In this document: in pieces, positions 1-5,483 of the stretch | Position numbering within the stretch: the first letter of the stretch is position 1 | Layout of the letters: the number at the start of each line of letters is the position of its first letter | Assembly (NCBI GenBank): GCA_007126855.1 | Contig: SLAK01000074.1 | Coordinates: 1 to 5,794, forward strand | Direction of reading: 5' to 3' | Source of the DNA: Dehalococcoidia bacterium | Lineage (GTDB): Bacteria; Chloroflexota; Dehalococcoidia; Tepidiformales; Tepidiformaceae | Length of the DNA: 5,794 nucleotides | Program-made: the position numbers and the translations under genes | Notes under the pieces: generated by a model | What the model saw: only the letters and a program-made list of their open reading frames with translations | Databases searched by the model: none | What the model was told of the DNA's origin: nothing

Positions 1-678
1 GAGGAGCTCGGGCCCGCTATCGGCTACATCACCGCGCCGGCCGAGGACGACATCCCCGCGCACCTTCACAACAGGCTCGTTTCGGCCTTCATCTTCTGCT
101 ATGCGGGACCCATCTCCGAGGGCGAAAAAGCCATCGAGCCCTTCCGCGCCCTGGGCCCGGAAGCCGACCTGGTGGGCGCAATGCCCTATGCCGACTTCCA
201 GTGCCTCATCGACGACCCGCCCGGTTACCGCAACTGGTGGACCGCCGAGTACCTCCACGTCGTTCCCGACGAGGCAATCGATGCCATCCACGACCACTCG
301 CTGGCCATGCCTAGCCCCTCGCCTTCACAGTCCCTGGTGGTCTACTGGGGTGGCGCGGTTGCGCGCGCTGGCGAAGACGACACGCCGCTCACCCAGCGTG
401 ACGCCACCTGGGTCGTGCACCCCTTCGCGCTCTGGGACAACCCGGCCGACGATGACCGCTACATCGGCTGGGCGAAAACCTTCCGCGACGATATCCGGCG
501 CTTCGCCTCCGGCGGCGTCTACCTGAACTTCATCGGGGACGAGGGCGAGGACCGCGTCCGCGCGGCCTTCGGCGAAGAGAAGTACCGGCGCCTTGCCGCC
601 ATCAAGGCCGAATACGACCCGGACAACATCTTCCACGGCAACCAGAACATCAAACCGGCGGCCCCGACCGTGGCCTGA
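1..678 (+). CDS. FAD-dependent oxidoreductase with C-terminal BBE domain (5'-truncated by the window edge)
   Basis: The open frame enters the window at base 1 and ends at TGA 676-678, giving 225 visible residues. The family is normally about 450-480 aa, so roughly half is missing, including the N-terminal FAD-binding (PCMH-type) domain where any covalent flavin attachment would lie. What remains is the substrate-binding half followed by a berberine-bridge-enzyme-like segment at visible residues about 173-219. That segment opens with VYLNFIGDEG (173-182), continues through an FGEEKYRRLAAIK stretch and closes with the family hallmark YDPDNIFHGNQNIKP (205-219). Members are usually cytosolic flavin oxidases or dehydrogenases acting on alcohols, sugars or alkaloid-like substrates. 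The substrate here cannot be read from this fragment. An internal ATG at 181 lies inside conserved sequence and is not the start. A 377-bp gap separates it from the carboxylase operon, so co-transcription is not implied. Family call is firm; specific function is unknown. Confidence 0.9.
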   Translation, partial: EELGPAIGYITAPAEDDIPAHLHNRLVSAFIFCYAGPISEGEKAIEPFRALGPEADLVGAMPYADFQCLIDDPPGYRNWWTAEYLHVVPDEAIDAIHDHSLAMPSPSPSQSLVVYWGGAVARAGEDDTPLTQRDATWVVHPFALWDNPADDDRYIGWAKTFRDDIRRFASGGVYLNFIGDEGEDRVRAAFGEEKYRRLAAIKAEYDPDNIFHGNQNIKPAAPTVA

Positions 679-824
679 ATCGGGCGGCTCGCAGATAGCT
701 CATGGGCGGCAGCGAATTCGTGCCGCTCCAACAAGGACTCGGCGATGGCCCGGTGGATGGATGATTGGAGGGGATCACCCTGCTCTGAAAATAGCTGGTC
801 AGCCTCCCTTCGCCCGCTCTCGCC

Positions 825-864
825 TCCCTCTCCCTTGGCAAGGGAGAGGGACCGAGGGTGAGGG
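825..864. repeat. Palindromic intergenic repeat, copy 1 (hairpin plus GGGTGAGGG tail)
   Basis: Bases 825-836 (TCCCTCTCCCTT) are the exact reverse complement of 840-851 (AAGGGAGAGGGA), a perfect 12-bp stem around the 3-nt loop GGC at 837-839. Four bases later comes GGGTGAGGG (856-864), which recurs at the second repeat. Such CCTCTCCC...GGGAGAGGG...GGGTGAGGG elements resemble the small, REP-like dispersed palindromes seen in intergenic regions of many high-GC genomes. No T-run follows the stem, so it does not look like a standard Rho-independent terminator. It could still affect mRNA stability or act as a structural element. Confidence 0.7.
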
Positions 865-905
865 TTCGCCCCCTGGCCGTTTTCGTCCCTCATCGTGGCG
901 CCCCG

Positions 906-949
906 CCATGCCCCCCTTCCAACGCGTTGGGAGGGGGCATGGGTGAGGG
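906..949. repeat. Palindromic intergenic repeat, copy 2 (long hairpin plus GGGTGAGGG tail)
   Basis: The arms 906-924 and 925-942 pair almost completely. CCATG (906-910) pairs with CATGG (938-942), a C-run pairs with GGGGG (933-937) with one bulged C, and the core CCAACGCGTTGG (919-930) is a perfect palindrome. One T-G wobble (918/931) is the only other flaw. The GGGTGAGGG 9-mer (941-949) overlaps the end of the stem. This 9-mer has the same orientation as in copy 1 and sits 85 bp further on, so the two look like diverged tandem members of one repeat family. No T-tract follows. Confidence 0.7.
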
Positions 950-1019
950 AGCGCTCCCGCCGATGTGTTGTTCCTCCTGTCTATTCCCGCTTCGGTAGGC
1001 GTGGCAGCCGGCGAACCGG

Positions 1020-1025
1020 TACGAT
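1020..1025 (+). promoter_or_regulatory. Possible -10 element of the carboxylase operon
   Basis: TACGAT at 1020-1025 matches the sigma-70-type -10 consensus TATAAT at four of six positions, including the key first T, second A and last T. It sits 30 bp before the GTG start, which would leave a short leader. No acceptable -35 hexamer is seen 16-18 bp upstream (AGGCGT and its neighbours are poor matches). This is the best candidate by eye only, and such a hexamer can arise by chance. Confidence 0.22.
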
Positions 1026-1044
1026 AGCGCCGCACATCGCCCCC

Positions 1045-1051
1045 AGGGAGG
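1045..1051 (+). promoter_or_regulatory. Ribosome binding site deciding the GTG start of the beta subunit
   Basis: AGGGAGG lies four bases before GTG 1056-1058. The spacing is on the short side, but the purine core is strong. The next in-frame ATG (1119) falls inside conserved N-terminal sequence, which supports GTG as the true start. Confidence 0.75.
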
Positions 1052-1055
1052 CCGC

Positions 1056-2684
1056 GTGTCGACGCTTGCCACACACCTCGACCTCAAGTCGAGCGAATAC
1101 CACGAAAACCGCGCCGGGATGCTCGATCTCCTGGCGGAAATCGAAGAGCAGCTCGCGCTTGCCCGCGGGGGCGGCGGCCAGCGCAGCGTTGAGCGTCACC
1201 GTTCACGCGGCAAGCTGCTCATCCGCGAACGCATTGAGCTGCTGCTGGACCGCGACAGCCCCTTCCTGGAGCTCAGCCCGCTCGCCGGTTACGCCACCGA
1301 ATTCCCGCTCGGCTCCGGGATGGTCAGCGGCATCGGCGTCGTCTCCGGCGTCGAATGCGTGATCAACGGCCACGACCCCACCATCATGGGCGGCGCCATC
1401 ACCAACCTTTCCAATAAGAAGCTCGACCGCTCGCTCGAAATCGCCCGCATCAACCGCCTTCCTTACATCCAGTTCGTCGAATCCGCCGGCGGCGACCTGC
1501 GCCGCGGGGGAGACGATCCCGAGGCGGAGATGCGGCGCAACCTCAACCACTTCGCCGAAAGCGGCCGGCTTTTCCACGACATCACCGAGCTGTCCGGGAT
1601 GCGCATCCCCACAGTCTCCGTTGTCTGCGGCAGCTCCACCGCCGGCGGCGCCTACCAGCCGGGCCTTTCTGACTACAACATCTTCATCCGCGAGCGCTCG
1701 AAGGTGTTCCTGGGCGGCCCGCCGCTGGTGAAAATGGCCACCGGCGAGGATTCGACCGACGAAGAGCTCGGCGGCGCCGAGATGCACGCCACCAGATCCG
1801 GCCTTGCCGACTACCTGGCCGAAGACGAGCCCGATGCCATCCGCATCGCCCGGGAGGCTGTCGCCCACCTCAACTGGCGTAAGCTCGGCCCCGGCCCCAG
1901 CCTGCCGCCCGATGAACCCCGCTACGACCCGGAAGAGCTGCTCGGCATCGTCCCGGTCGACCTCAAGCGCCCCTTCGACATCCGCGAGGTCATCGCCCGC
2001 ATTGTCGACGGCTCCCGCTTCGAGGAGTTCAAGCCGCTCTACGGCAACACGCTGGTCACCGGCTGGGCCTCCATCCACGGCTTCCCGGTCGGCATCCTGG
2101 GCAACAACGGCGTGCTCTTCTCCGATTCCTCCCAGAAGGCCGCGCAGTTCATCCAGCTCTGCAACCAGGTCGACGTGCCGATCATCTTTCTGCAAAACGT
2201 CACCGGCTACATCGTCGGCAAGAGCTTCGAAGAAGGCGGCATCGTCAAAGACGGCTCGAAGATGATCAACGCAGTCTCCAACTCGAAGGTGCCGCACATC
2301 TCCATCATTCTGGGCGCCAGCTACGGTGCCGGGAACTATGGCATGGGCGGCCGTGCCTTCGATACTCGCTTCGTTTTCACCTGGCCGACCGCCAAGATCT
2401 CCATCATGGGGCCGAAGCAACTCGCCGGGGTCATGTCCATCGTCCGCCGCGCTGGCGCCGCTGCTGCCGGGCGCACCGTCGACGAAGACGAGGACGCCCG
2501 CGAACGCGCCGCCGTCGAAGACCGCGCCGAAAAGGAATCGCTGGCGCTCTACGCCACCGGCCGCGTCGCCGACGACGGCATCATCGACCCGCGCGACACC
2601 CGCACCGTCCTCGGCATCACCCTCTCCGCCGTCCATTCCAACGCTGTCAGCGGCGATGGCCGCTTCGGCGTTTTCAGGATGTAG
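1056..2684 (+). CDS. Acyl-CoA carboxylase beta subunit (biotin-dependent carboxyltransferase), MCC/GCC-like
   Basis: At 542 aa this is the length of 3-methylcrotonyl- and geranyl-CoA carboxylase beta chains (about 535-540). It transfers the carboxyl group from carboxybiotin on the alpha subunit to an acyl-CoA, in a cytosolic alpha-beta complex. The N-terminal carboxyltransferase lobe contains RHRSRGKLL (47-55), ESAGGDL (142-148) and the glycine-rich oxyanion segment TAGGAYQPGLSDY (195-207), followed by FLGGPPLVKMATGE. The C-terminal lobe has NNGVLFSDSSQKAAQFIQLC (350-369), FLQNVTGYIVG, and the second oxyanion segment GASYGAGNYGMGGRAF (420-435). It ends with DDGIIDPRDTR and RFGVFRM, as canonical MCC beta chains do. 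It departs from MCC in having QPGLSDY where MCC has VPAMSD, and a longer link (149-169) between SAGGDL and GRLF. I take the start as GTG with its own Shine-Dalgarno site; homology begins near residue 9. It ends 2 nt before the alpha subunit. Propionyl- or acetyl-CoA carboxylase is less likely because those lack the GNYGM and FGVFRM features. The exact acyl substrate is unresolved. Confidence 0.93.
   Translation: MSTLATHLDLKSSEYHENRAGMLDLLAEIEEQLALARGGGGQRSVERHRSRGKLLIRERIELLLDRDSPFLELSPLAGYATEFPLGSGMVSGIGVVSGVECVINGHDPTIMGGAITNLSNKKLDRSLEIARINRLPYIQFVESAGGDLRRGGDDPEAEMRRNLNHFAESGRLFHDITELSGMRIPTVSVVCGSSTAGGAYQPGLSDYNIFIRERSKVFLGGPPLVKMATGEDSTDEELGGAEMHATRSGLADYLAEDEPDAIRIAREAVAHLNWRKLGPGPSLPPDEPRYDPEELLGIVPVDLKRPFDIREVIARIVDGSRFEEFKPLYGNTLVTGWASIHGFPVGILGNNGVLFSDSSQKAAQFIQLCNQVDVPIIFLQNVTGYIVGKSFEEGGIVKDGSKMINAVSNSKVPHISIILGASYGAGNYGMGGRAFDTRFVFTWPTAKISIMGPKQLAGVMSIVRRAGAAAAGRTVDEDEDARERAAVEDRAEKESLALYATGRVADDGIIDPRDTRTVLGITLSAVHSNAVSGDGRFGVFRM
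2676..2679 (+). promoter_or_regulatory. Ribosome binding site of the alpha subunit, inside the beta-subunit gene
   Basis: AGGA lies within the last codons of the beta gene (Arg-Met-stop), seven bases before ATG 2687. With only 2 nt between stop TAG 2682-2684 and the ATG, ribosomes finishing the beta chain would be well placed to reinitiate. Translational coupling would help keep the two subunits equimolar. Confidence 0.6.
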
Positions 2685-2686
2685 CC

Positions 2687-4672
2687 ATGCCAGCAATTCG
2701 CCGGCTTCTCATCGCAAACCGGGGCGAAATAGCCCGTCGCATCATGCGCACCTGCCGCGAGATGGGCATCACCACCGTCGCCGTCTACGCCGAACCCGAC
2801 GCTACCGCCCCCTTCGTGCGCGAAGCCGACGAAGCCGTCGCCCTCGGCGGCGCCACCTCCACCGAAACCTACCTGGACATCGAGAAACTGATCGCCGCCG
2901 CGAAGCGGGCCGGCGCGGATGCGGTCCATCCCGGCTACGGCTTCCTGTCCGAAAATGCCGCCTTCGCGAAGGCCGTCATCGATGCCGGGCTTATCTGGAT
3001 CGGGCCGCACCCGGACGCAATCGCTCTGATGGGCGACAAACTGGCCGCCAAACAGCGCATGGCCGGTGCCGGCGTGCCTCTGCTGCCCGGTCTTGCCGTT
3101 GACCCCGCCGCCGCAGGGGACATCGCGGAGAACGCGCGCGAGGTCGGCTTCCCCGTGCTGGTGAAAGCCGCGGGCGGTGGCGGCGGCCGGGGCATGCGCA
3201 TCATCCAGGACGCAGCCGGCCTCGCCGAAGGCATCGCTGCCGCCAGCCGCGAAGCAGCCAGCGCCTTCGGCGACGAGCGCGTCTTCCTGGAGCGCTACCT
3301 GGAGCGTGCCCGCCACGTCGAAGTGCAGGTCGCCGGCGACCGCCATGGCAACACCATCCACCTCTTCGAGCGCGAGTGCTCCATCCAGCGCCGCCACCAG
3401 AAGATCATCGAAGAGGCGCCCTCGCCCGCCGTCGATCCCGAACTGCGCGAGCGCATGGGCGCCGCCGCGGTGGCAGCGGCCCTCGCCATCGGCTACGACA
3501 ACCTGGGCACGGTCGAATTCCTGCTGGACAGCGAAGGGCGCTTCTACTTCCTGGAAATGAATACTCGCCTCCAGGTGGAGCACCCGGTCACCGAGGCCAT
3601 CACCGGCCTGGACCTGGTCCGCGAGCAGATCCGCATCGCCGAGGGTGATCCGCTCTCCGTCCACCAGGAAGGCCTGCACATCGACGGTCACGCGATCGAG
3701 GCGCGCCTCTACGCCGAGGACCCCTCCCAGGGATTCCTCCCCACCGGCGGCACGCTGCTCGCGTGGGAGCCCGACCCGCAGGTGCCCGTCCGCTGGGATT
3801 CCGGCGTCGAGCCGGGCAGCGCCGTGCCTGCGCAGTTCGACCCCCTCATCGCCAAGGTCATCGCCCACGCGCGCACCCGCGAGGAAGCCGCTCTCAAGCT
3901 CGCCCTGGCGCTGGAGCGCCTGCGCGTCCACGGCCTCCCGACCAACCGCGACTTCCTGGTCAACACCCTCCGCCACCCGGCTTTCCTGGCGGGCGACACC
4001 ACGACCGATTTCATCGAACGCCACCAGCCGCCCCCCTCGCGCGAGCTACCGGAAGCCGAGCTGGCCCACGCCGCCCTTGCTGCCGCACTCGCCGGCCAGG
4101 AAGCGCGTCGGGCGGCAGCGCCTGTGCTCCGCACCCTCCCCTCCGGTTGGCGCAACAATCCTTCCCAGCCCCAATGGGTCGAATACGCCCACAATTCGGA
4201 CACCGTCCTGGTCCGCTACCAGCGCGCGCGCGACGGCAGCTTCGCCTACGAGATCGGCGAGCAGACCGGCGCCGCCCGCATCCGCGCCGCCGAACTGCCC
4301 GAGCTGCACCTGGAGATTGACGGGCTCCAGCGCCGTTTCGTCGTGACCACTGATGGCAATCGCGTCTTCGTCCAGACCTCCGCCGGCGAAGTCGCGCTGG
4401 CTGAACTGCTGCGCTTCCCTGACGTGTCGCAGCAGGCTGTGGCGGGCGGCTATGCCGCGCCAATGCCCGGCAAGGTCGTAGCGGTGAAGGTCGAAGTCGG
4501 CGAGTCCGTGAAGGCCGGCCAGGTCCTGGCCATCCTGGAAGCCATGAAGATGGAGCACAACATCATCGCCAGCGAAGACGGCACCGTCGCGGAGCTCCGC
4601 GTCGCGGCGGGGGATCAGGTCGACGGCGGCCAGGTTCTGGTCGTTATCGATGCCGCCGCCGATGGCCAGTAG
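2687..4672 (+). CDS. Acyl-CoA carboxylase alpha subunit (biotin carboxylase plus biotin carboxyl carrier domain)
   Basis: At 661 aa this has the usual length of MCC-type alpha chains. It carboxylates its own biotin with ATP and bicarbonate and presents carboxybiotin to the beta subunit encoded just upstream. The biotin carboxylase N-lobe begins at RRLLIANRGEIA (residue 5 on) and includes HPGYGFLSEN and MGDK with K118. The ATP-grasp part has VKAAGGGGGRGM (159-170; K160 and the glycine loop) and ERECSIQRRHQK (228-239). It also has the metal and catalytic set E277, E290, N292, R294, V297, E298, within EMNTRLQVEHP. R340 in HAIEARLYAEDP matches the biotin-side arginine R338 of E. coli AccC. All catalytic residues I can align are present. 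Residues about 460-580 form the divergent linker/BT region that docks the beta subunit. The carrier domain runs about 589-656, with APMPG (591-595) and the biotinylation site AMKM at 619-622 (biotin on K621). The start ATG has an SD inside the upstream gene. A downstream gene follows after 26 nt. Substrate is set by the beta subunit, so the alpha chain does not identify it. Confidence 0.96.
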   Translation: MPAIRRLLIANRGEIARRIMRTCREMGITTVAVYAEPDATAPFVREADEAVALGGATSTETYLDIEKLIAAAKRAGADAVHPGYGFLSENAAFAKAVIDAGLIWIGPHPDAIALMGDKLAAKQRMAGAGVPLLPGLAVDPAAAGDIAENAREVGFPVLVKAAGGGGGRGMRIIQDAAGLAEGIAAASREAASAFGDERVFLERYLERARHVEVQVAGDRHGNTIHLFERECSIQRRHQKIIEEAPSPAVDPELRERMGAAAVAAALAIGYDNLGTVEFLLDSEGRFYFLEMNTRLQVEHPVTEAITGLDLVREQIRIAEGDPLSVHQEGLHIDGHAIEARLYAEDPSQGFLPTGGTLLAWEPDPQVPVRWDSGVEPGSAVPAQFDPLIAKVIAHARTREEAALKLALALERLRVHGLPTNRDFLVNTLRHPAFLAGDTTTDFIERHQPPPSRELPEAELAHAALAAALAGQEARRAAAPVLRTLPSGWRNNPSQPQWVEYAHNSDTVLVRYQRARDGSFAYEIGEQTGAARIRAAELPELHLEIDGLQRRFVVTTDGNRVFVQTSAGEVALAELLRFPDVSQQAVAGGYAAPMPGKVVAVKVEVGESVKAGQVLAILEAMKMEHNIIASEDGTVAELRVAAGDQVDGGQVLVVIDAAADGQ

Positions 4673-4685
4673 ACTGCGTTCCCAC

Positions 4686-4692
4686 AAGGAGG
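4686..4692 (+). promoter_or_regulatory. Strong ribosome binding site of the enoyl-CoA hydratase gene
   Basis: AAGGAGG, a near-perfect anti-16S match, ends six bases before ATG 4699. It sits in the 26-nt gap after the alpha subunit and is the strongest site in the window, suggesting independent and efficient initiation of the hydratase. Confidence 0.85.
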
Positions 4693-4698
4693 CGCCCG

Positions 4699-5481
4699 AT
4701 GCCCGATGAGCTGGTCCACCTCGCCGTCGCCGGTGGCGTGGCCACGATTACGCTCGACTCCCCGCACAACCGCAACGCGCTCTCACGCCAGCTCGTGAGC
4801 GAACTGGATCAGCGGCTGGACGCTGCGCTCGCCGACGATAACGCCCGGGTCATCGTGCTCACTCACGAGGGGCCCGCTTTCTGCGCCGGCGCCGACCTGA
4901 AGGAGCAGCGCAGCGCCAACGAATCGCAGCAACCCGGCGCCACCCGCGTCGACCTTCCGGCCATCCTCATGAAGATGTGGAACTCGCCAAAGCCGGTCGT
5001 GGGCCGCCTGAGCGGCCCCGCGCGCGCCGGCGGCATCGGCCTGGTCGCCGCCTGCGACATCGCCGTCGCTGCCGATACGGTGACCTTCGCCTTCAGCGAA
5101 GTGCGCATCGGCGTCGTCCCGGCGGTCATCTCCGTCGTCGTCGTCCCGAAAATCGGCGAACCGAAGGCCATGGAGCTCTTCCTCACCGGCGACACCATCG
5201 ACGCGCAGGCCGCCGCGAGTATCAGCCTCATCAACCGCGCCGCTCCCGCCGATGGCCTCGACGACGCCGTCGGCCAGTACCTGGACAGCCTGCTCAAGGG
5301 CGGCCCGAACGCCCTGGGGGGCTGCAAGCAGCTCGTCCGCGACGTGCCGAAGCTGAGCATGGAAGAAGGCTTCCGCGAGATGAGCGATCGCTCCGCCGCC
5401 TTTTTCGCCTCGGAGGAGGCGCGCGAGGGCATGACCGCCTTCGCCGAAAAACGCCCGCCCAGCTGGGTCACCGGAGGATAG
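4699..5481 (+). CDS. Enoyl-CoA hydratase/isomerase (crotonase) family protein, methylglutaconyl-CoA hydratase (LiuC/AtuE)-like
   Basis: The length, 260 aa, is typical of the crotonase superfamily. The CoA and oxyanion segment FCAGADL (61-67) supplies the first backbone NH at A65, and the AGGIGLVAACDIAVA segment (110-124) supplies the second at G111. FSEVRIGVVPAVIS (132-145) carries the conserved acid E134, equivalent to Glu164 of rat mitochondrial enoyl-CoA hydratase. LFLTGDTIDAQAA follows as expected. The position of the other catalytic acid (rat Glu144) is G114. From family knowledge, a Gly there together with the SEVR-G-VPA-IS pattern is shared with bacterial LiuC- and AtuE-type hydratases acting on glutaconyl-CoA derivatives. 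The likely role is hydration of the carboxylated enoyl-CoA made by the carboxylase encoded just upstream. A perfect Shine-Dalgarno site supports ATG 4699. The gene ends 2 nt before the AtuA-family gene. Alternative: another crotonase activity on a related CoA ester. Family certain; substrate inferred from neighbours. Confidence 0.92.
   Translation: MPDELVHLAVAGGVATITLDSPHNRNALSRQLVSELDQRLDAALADDNARVIVLTHEGPAFCAGADLKEQRSANESQQPGATRVDLPAILMKMWNSPKPVVGRLSGPARAGGIGLVAACDIAVAADTVTFAFSEVRIGVVPAVISVVVVPKIGEPKAMELFLTGDTIDAQAAASISLINRAAPADGLDDAVGQYLDSLLKGGPNALGGCKQLVRDVPKLSMEEGFREMSDRSAAFFASEEAREGMTAFAEKRPPSWVTGG
5473..5477 (+). promoter_or_regulatory. Ribosome binding site of the AtuA-family gene, inside the hydratase gene
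   Basis: GGAGG overlaps the final Gly-Gly codons of the hydratase and lies six bases before ATG 5484. The junction reads TAGCCATG, identical to the beta/alpha junction at 2682-2689, and again suggests coupled translation. Confidence 0.8.
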
Positions 5482-5483
5482 CC

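Larger units (their letters stand above)
679..1055. other. Intergenic region with two palindromic repeats and no convincing gene
   Basis: This 377-bp stretch separates the oxidase gene from the carboxylase operon. Short open frames exist on both strands, but their translations are low-complexity (runs of Pro, Arg, Gly, Ser) or are translations of the palindromic repeats. None has a good ribosome binding site together with a recognisable domain. Positions 679-815 show nothing I can assign. Positions 825-949 hold the two hairpin repeats listed separately. Positions about 960-1055 are the likely 5' regulatory region of the operon. I see no hairpin followed by a T-run, so no intrinsic terminator for the oxidase gene is evident. 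Confidence 0.7.

Noticed and set aside
825..851. Intrinsic terminator for the oxidase gene
   Set aside because: The stem is strong, but no T-run follows on either strand, and it sits about 150 bp beyond the stop codon.
519..893. - strand open frame with the peptide stretch SLLERHEFAAAHEL
   Set aside because: It overlaps the conserved end of the oxidase gene and reads through palindromic repeat 1, giving a PHPRSLSLAKGEG-like translation typical of such repeats. There is no domain and no good ribosome binding site.
826..942. CRISPR array or riboswitch
   Set aside because: There are only two units, with different stem sequences and no regular spacer. No known riboswitch core is recognised in the leader.
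593..946. + strand open frames running from the oxidase 3' end into the repeats
   Set aside because: The translations are Pro/Arg/Ser-rich, read both hairpin repeats and match no family. I treat the region as non-coding.
1203..2696. 497-codon open frame on the - strand opposite the carboxylase beta gene
   Set aside because: Its translation is rich in Asp, Gly, Ala and Val with no recognisable domain, as expected from the antisense of a gene with C/G-biased third positions. The + strand frame has full family motifs.
2549..4024. 491-codon open frame on the - strand opposite the carboxylase alpha gene
   Set aside because: It is also a GC-bias shadow. It spans the beta/alpha junction in antisense and shows no domain, while the + strand encodes an intact biotin carboxylase.
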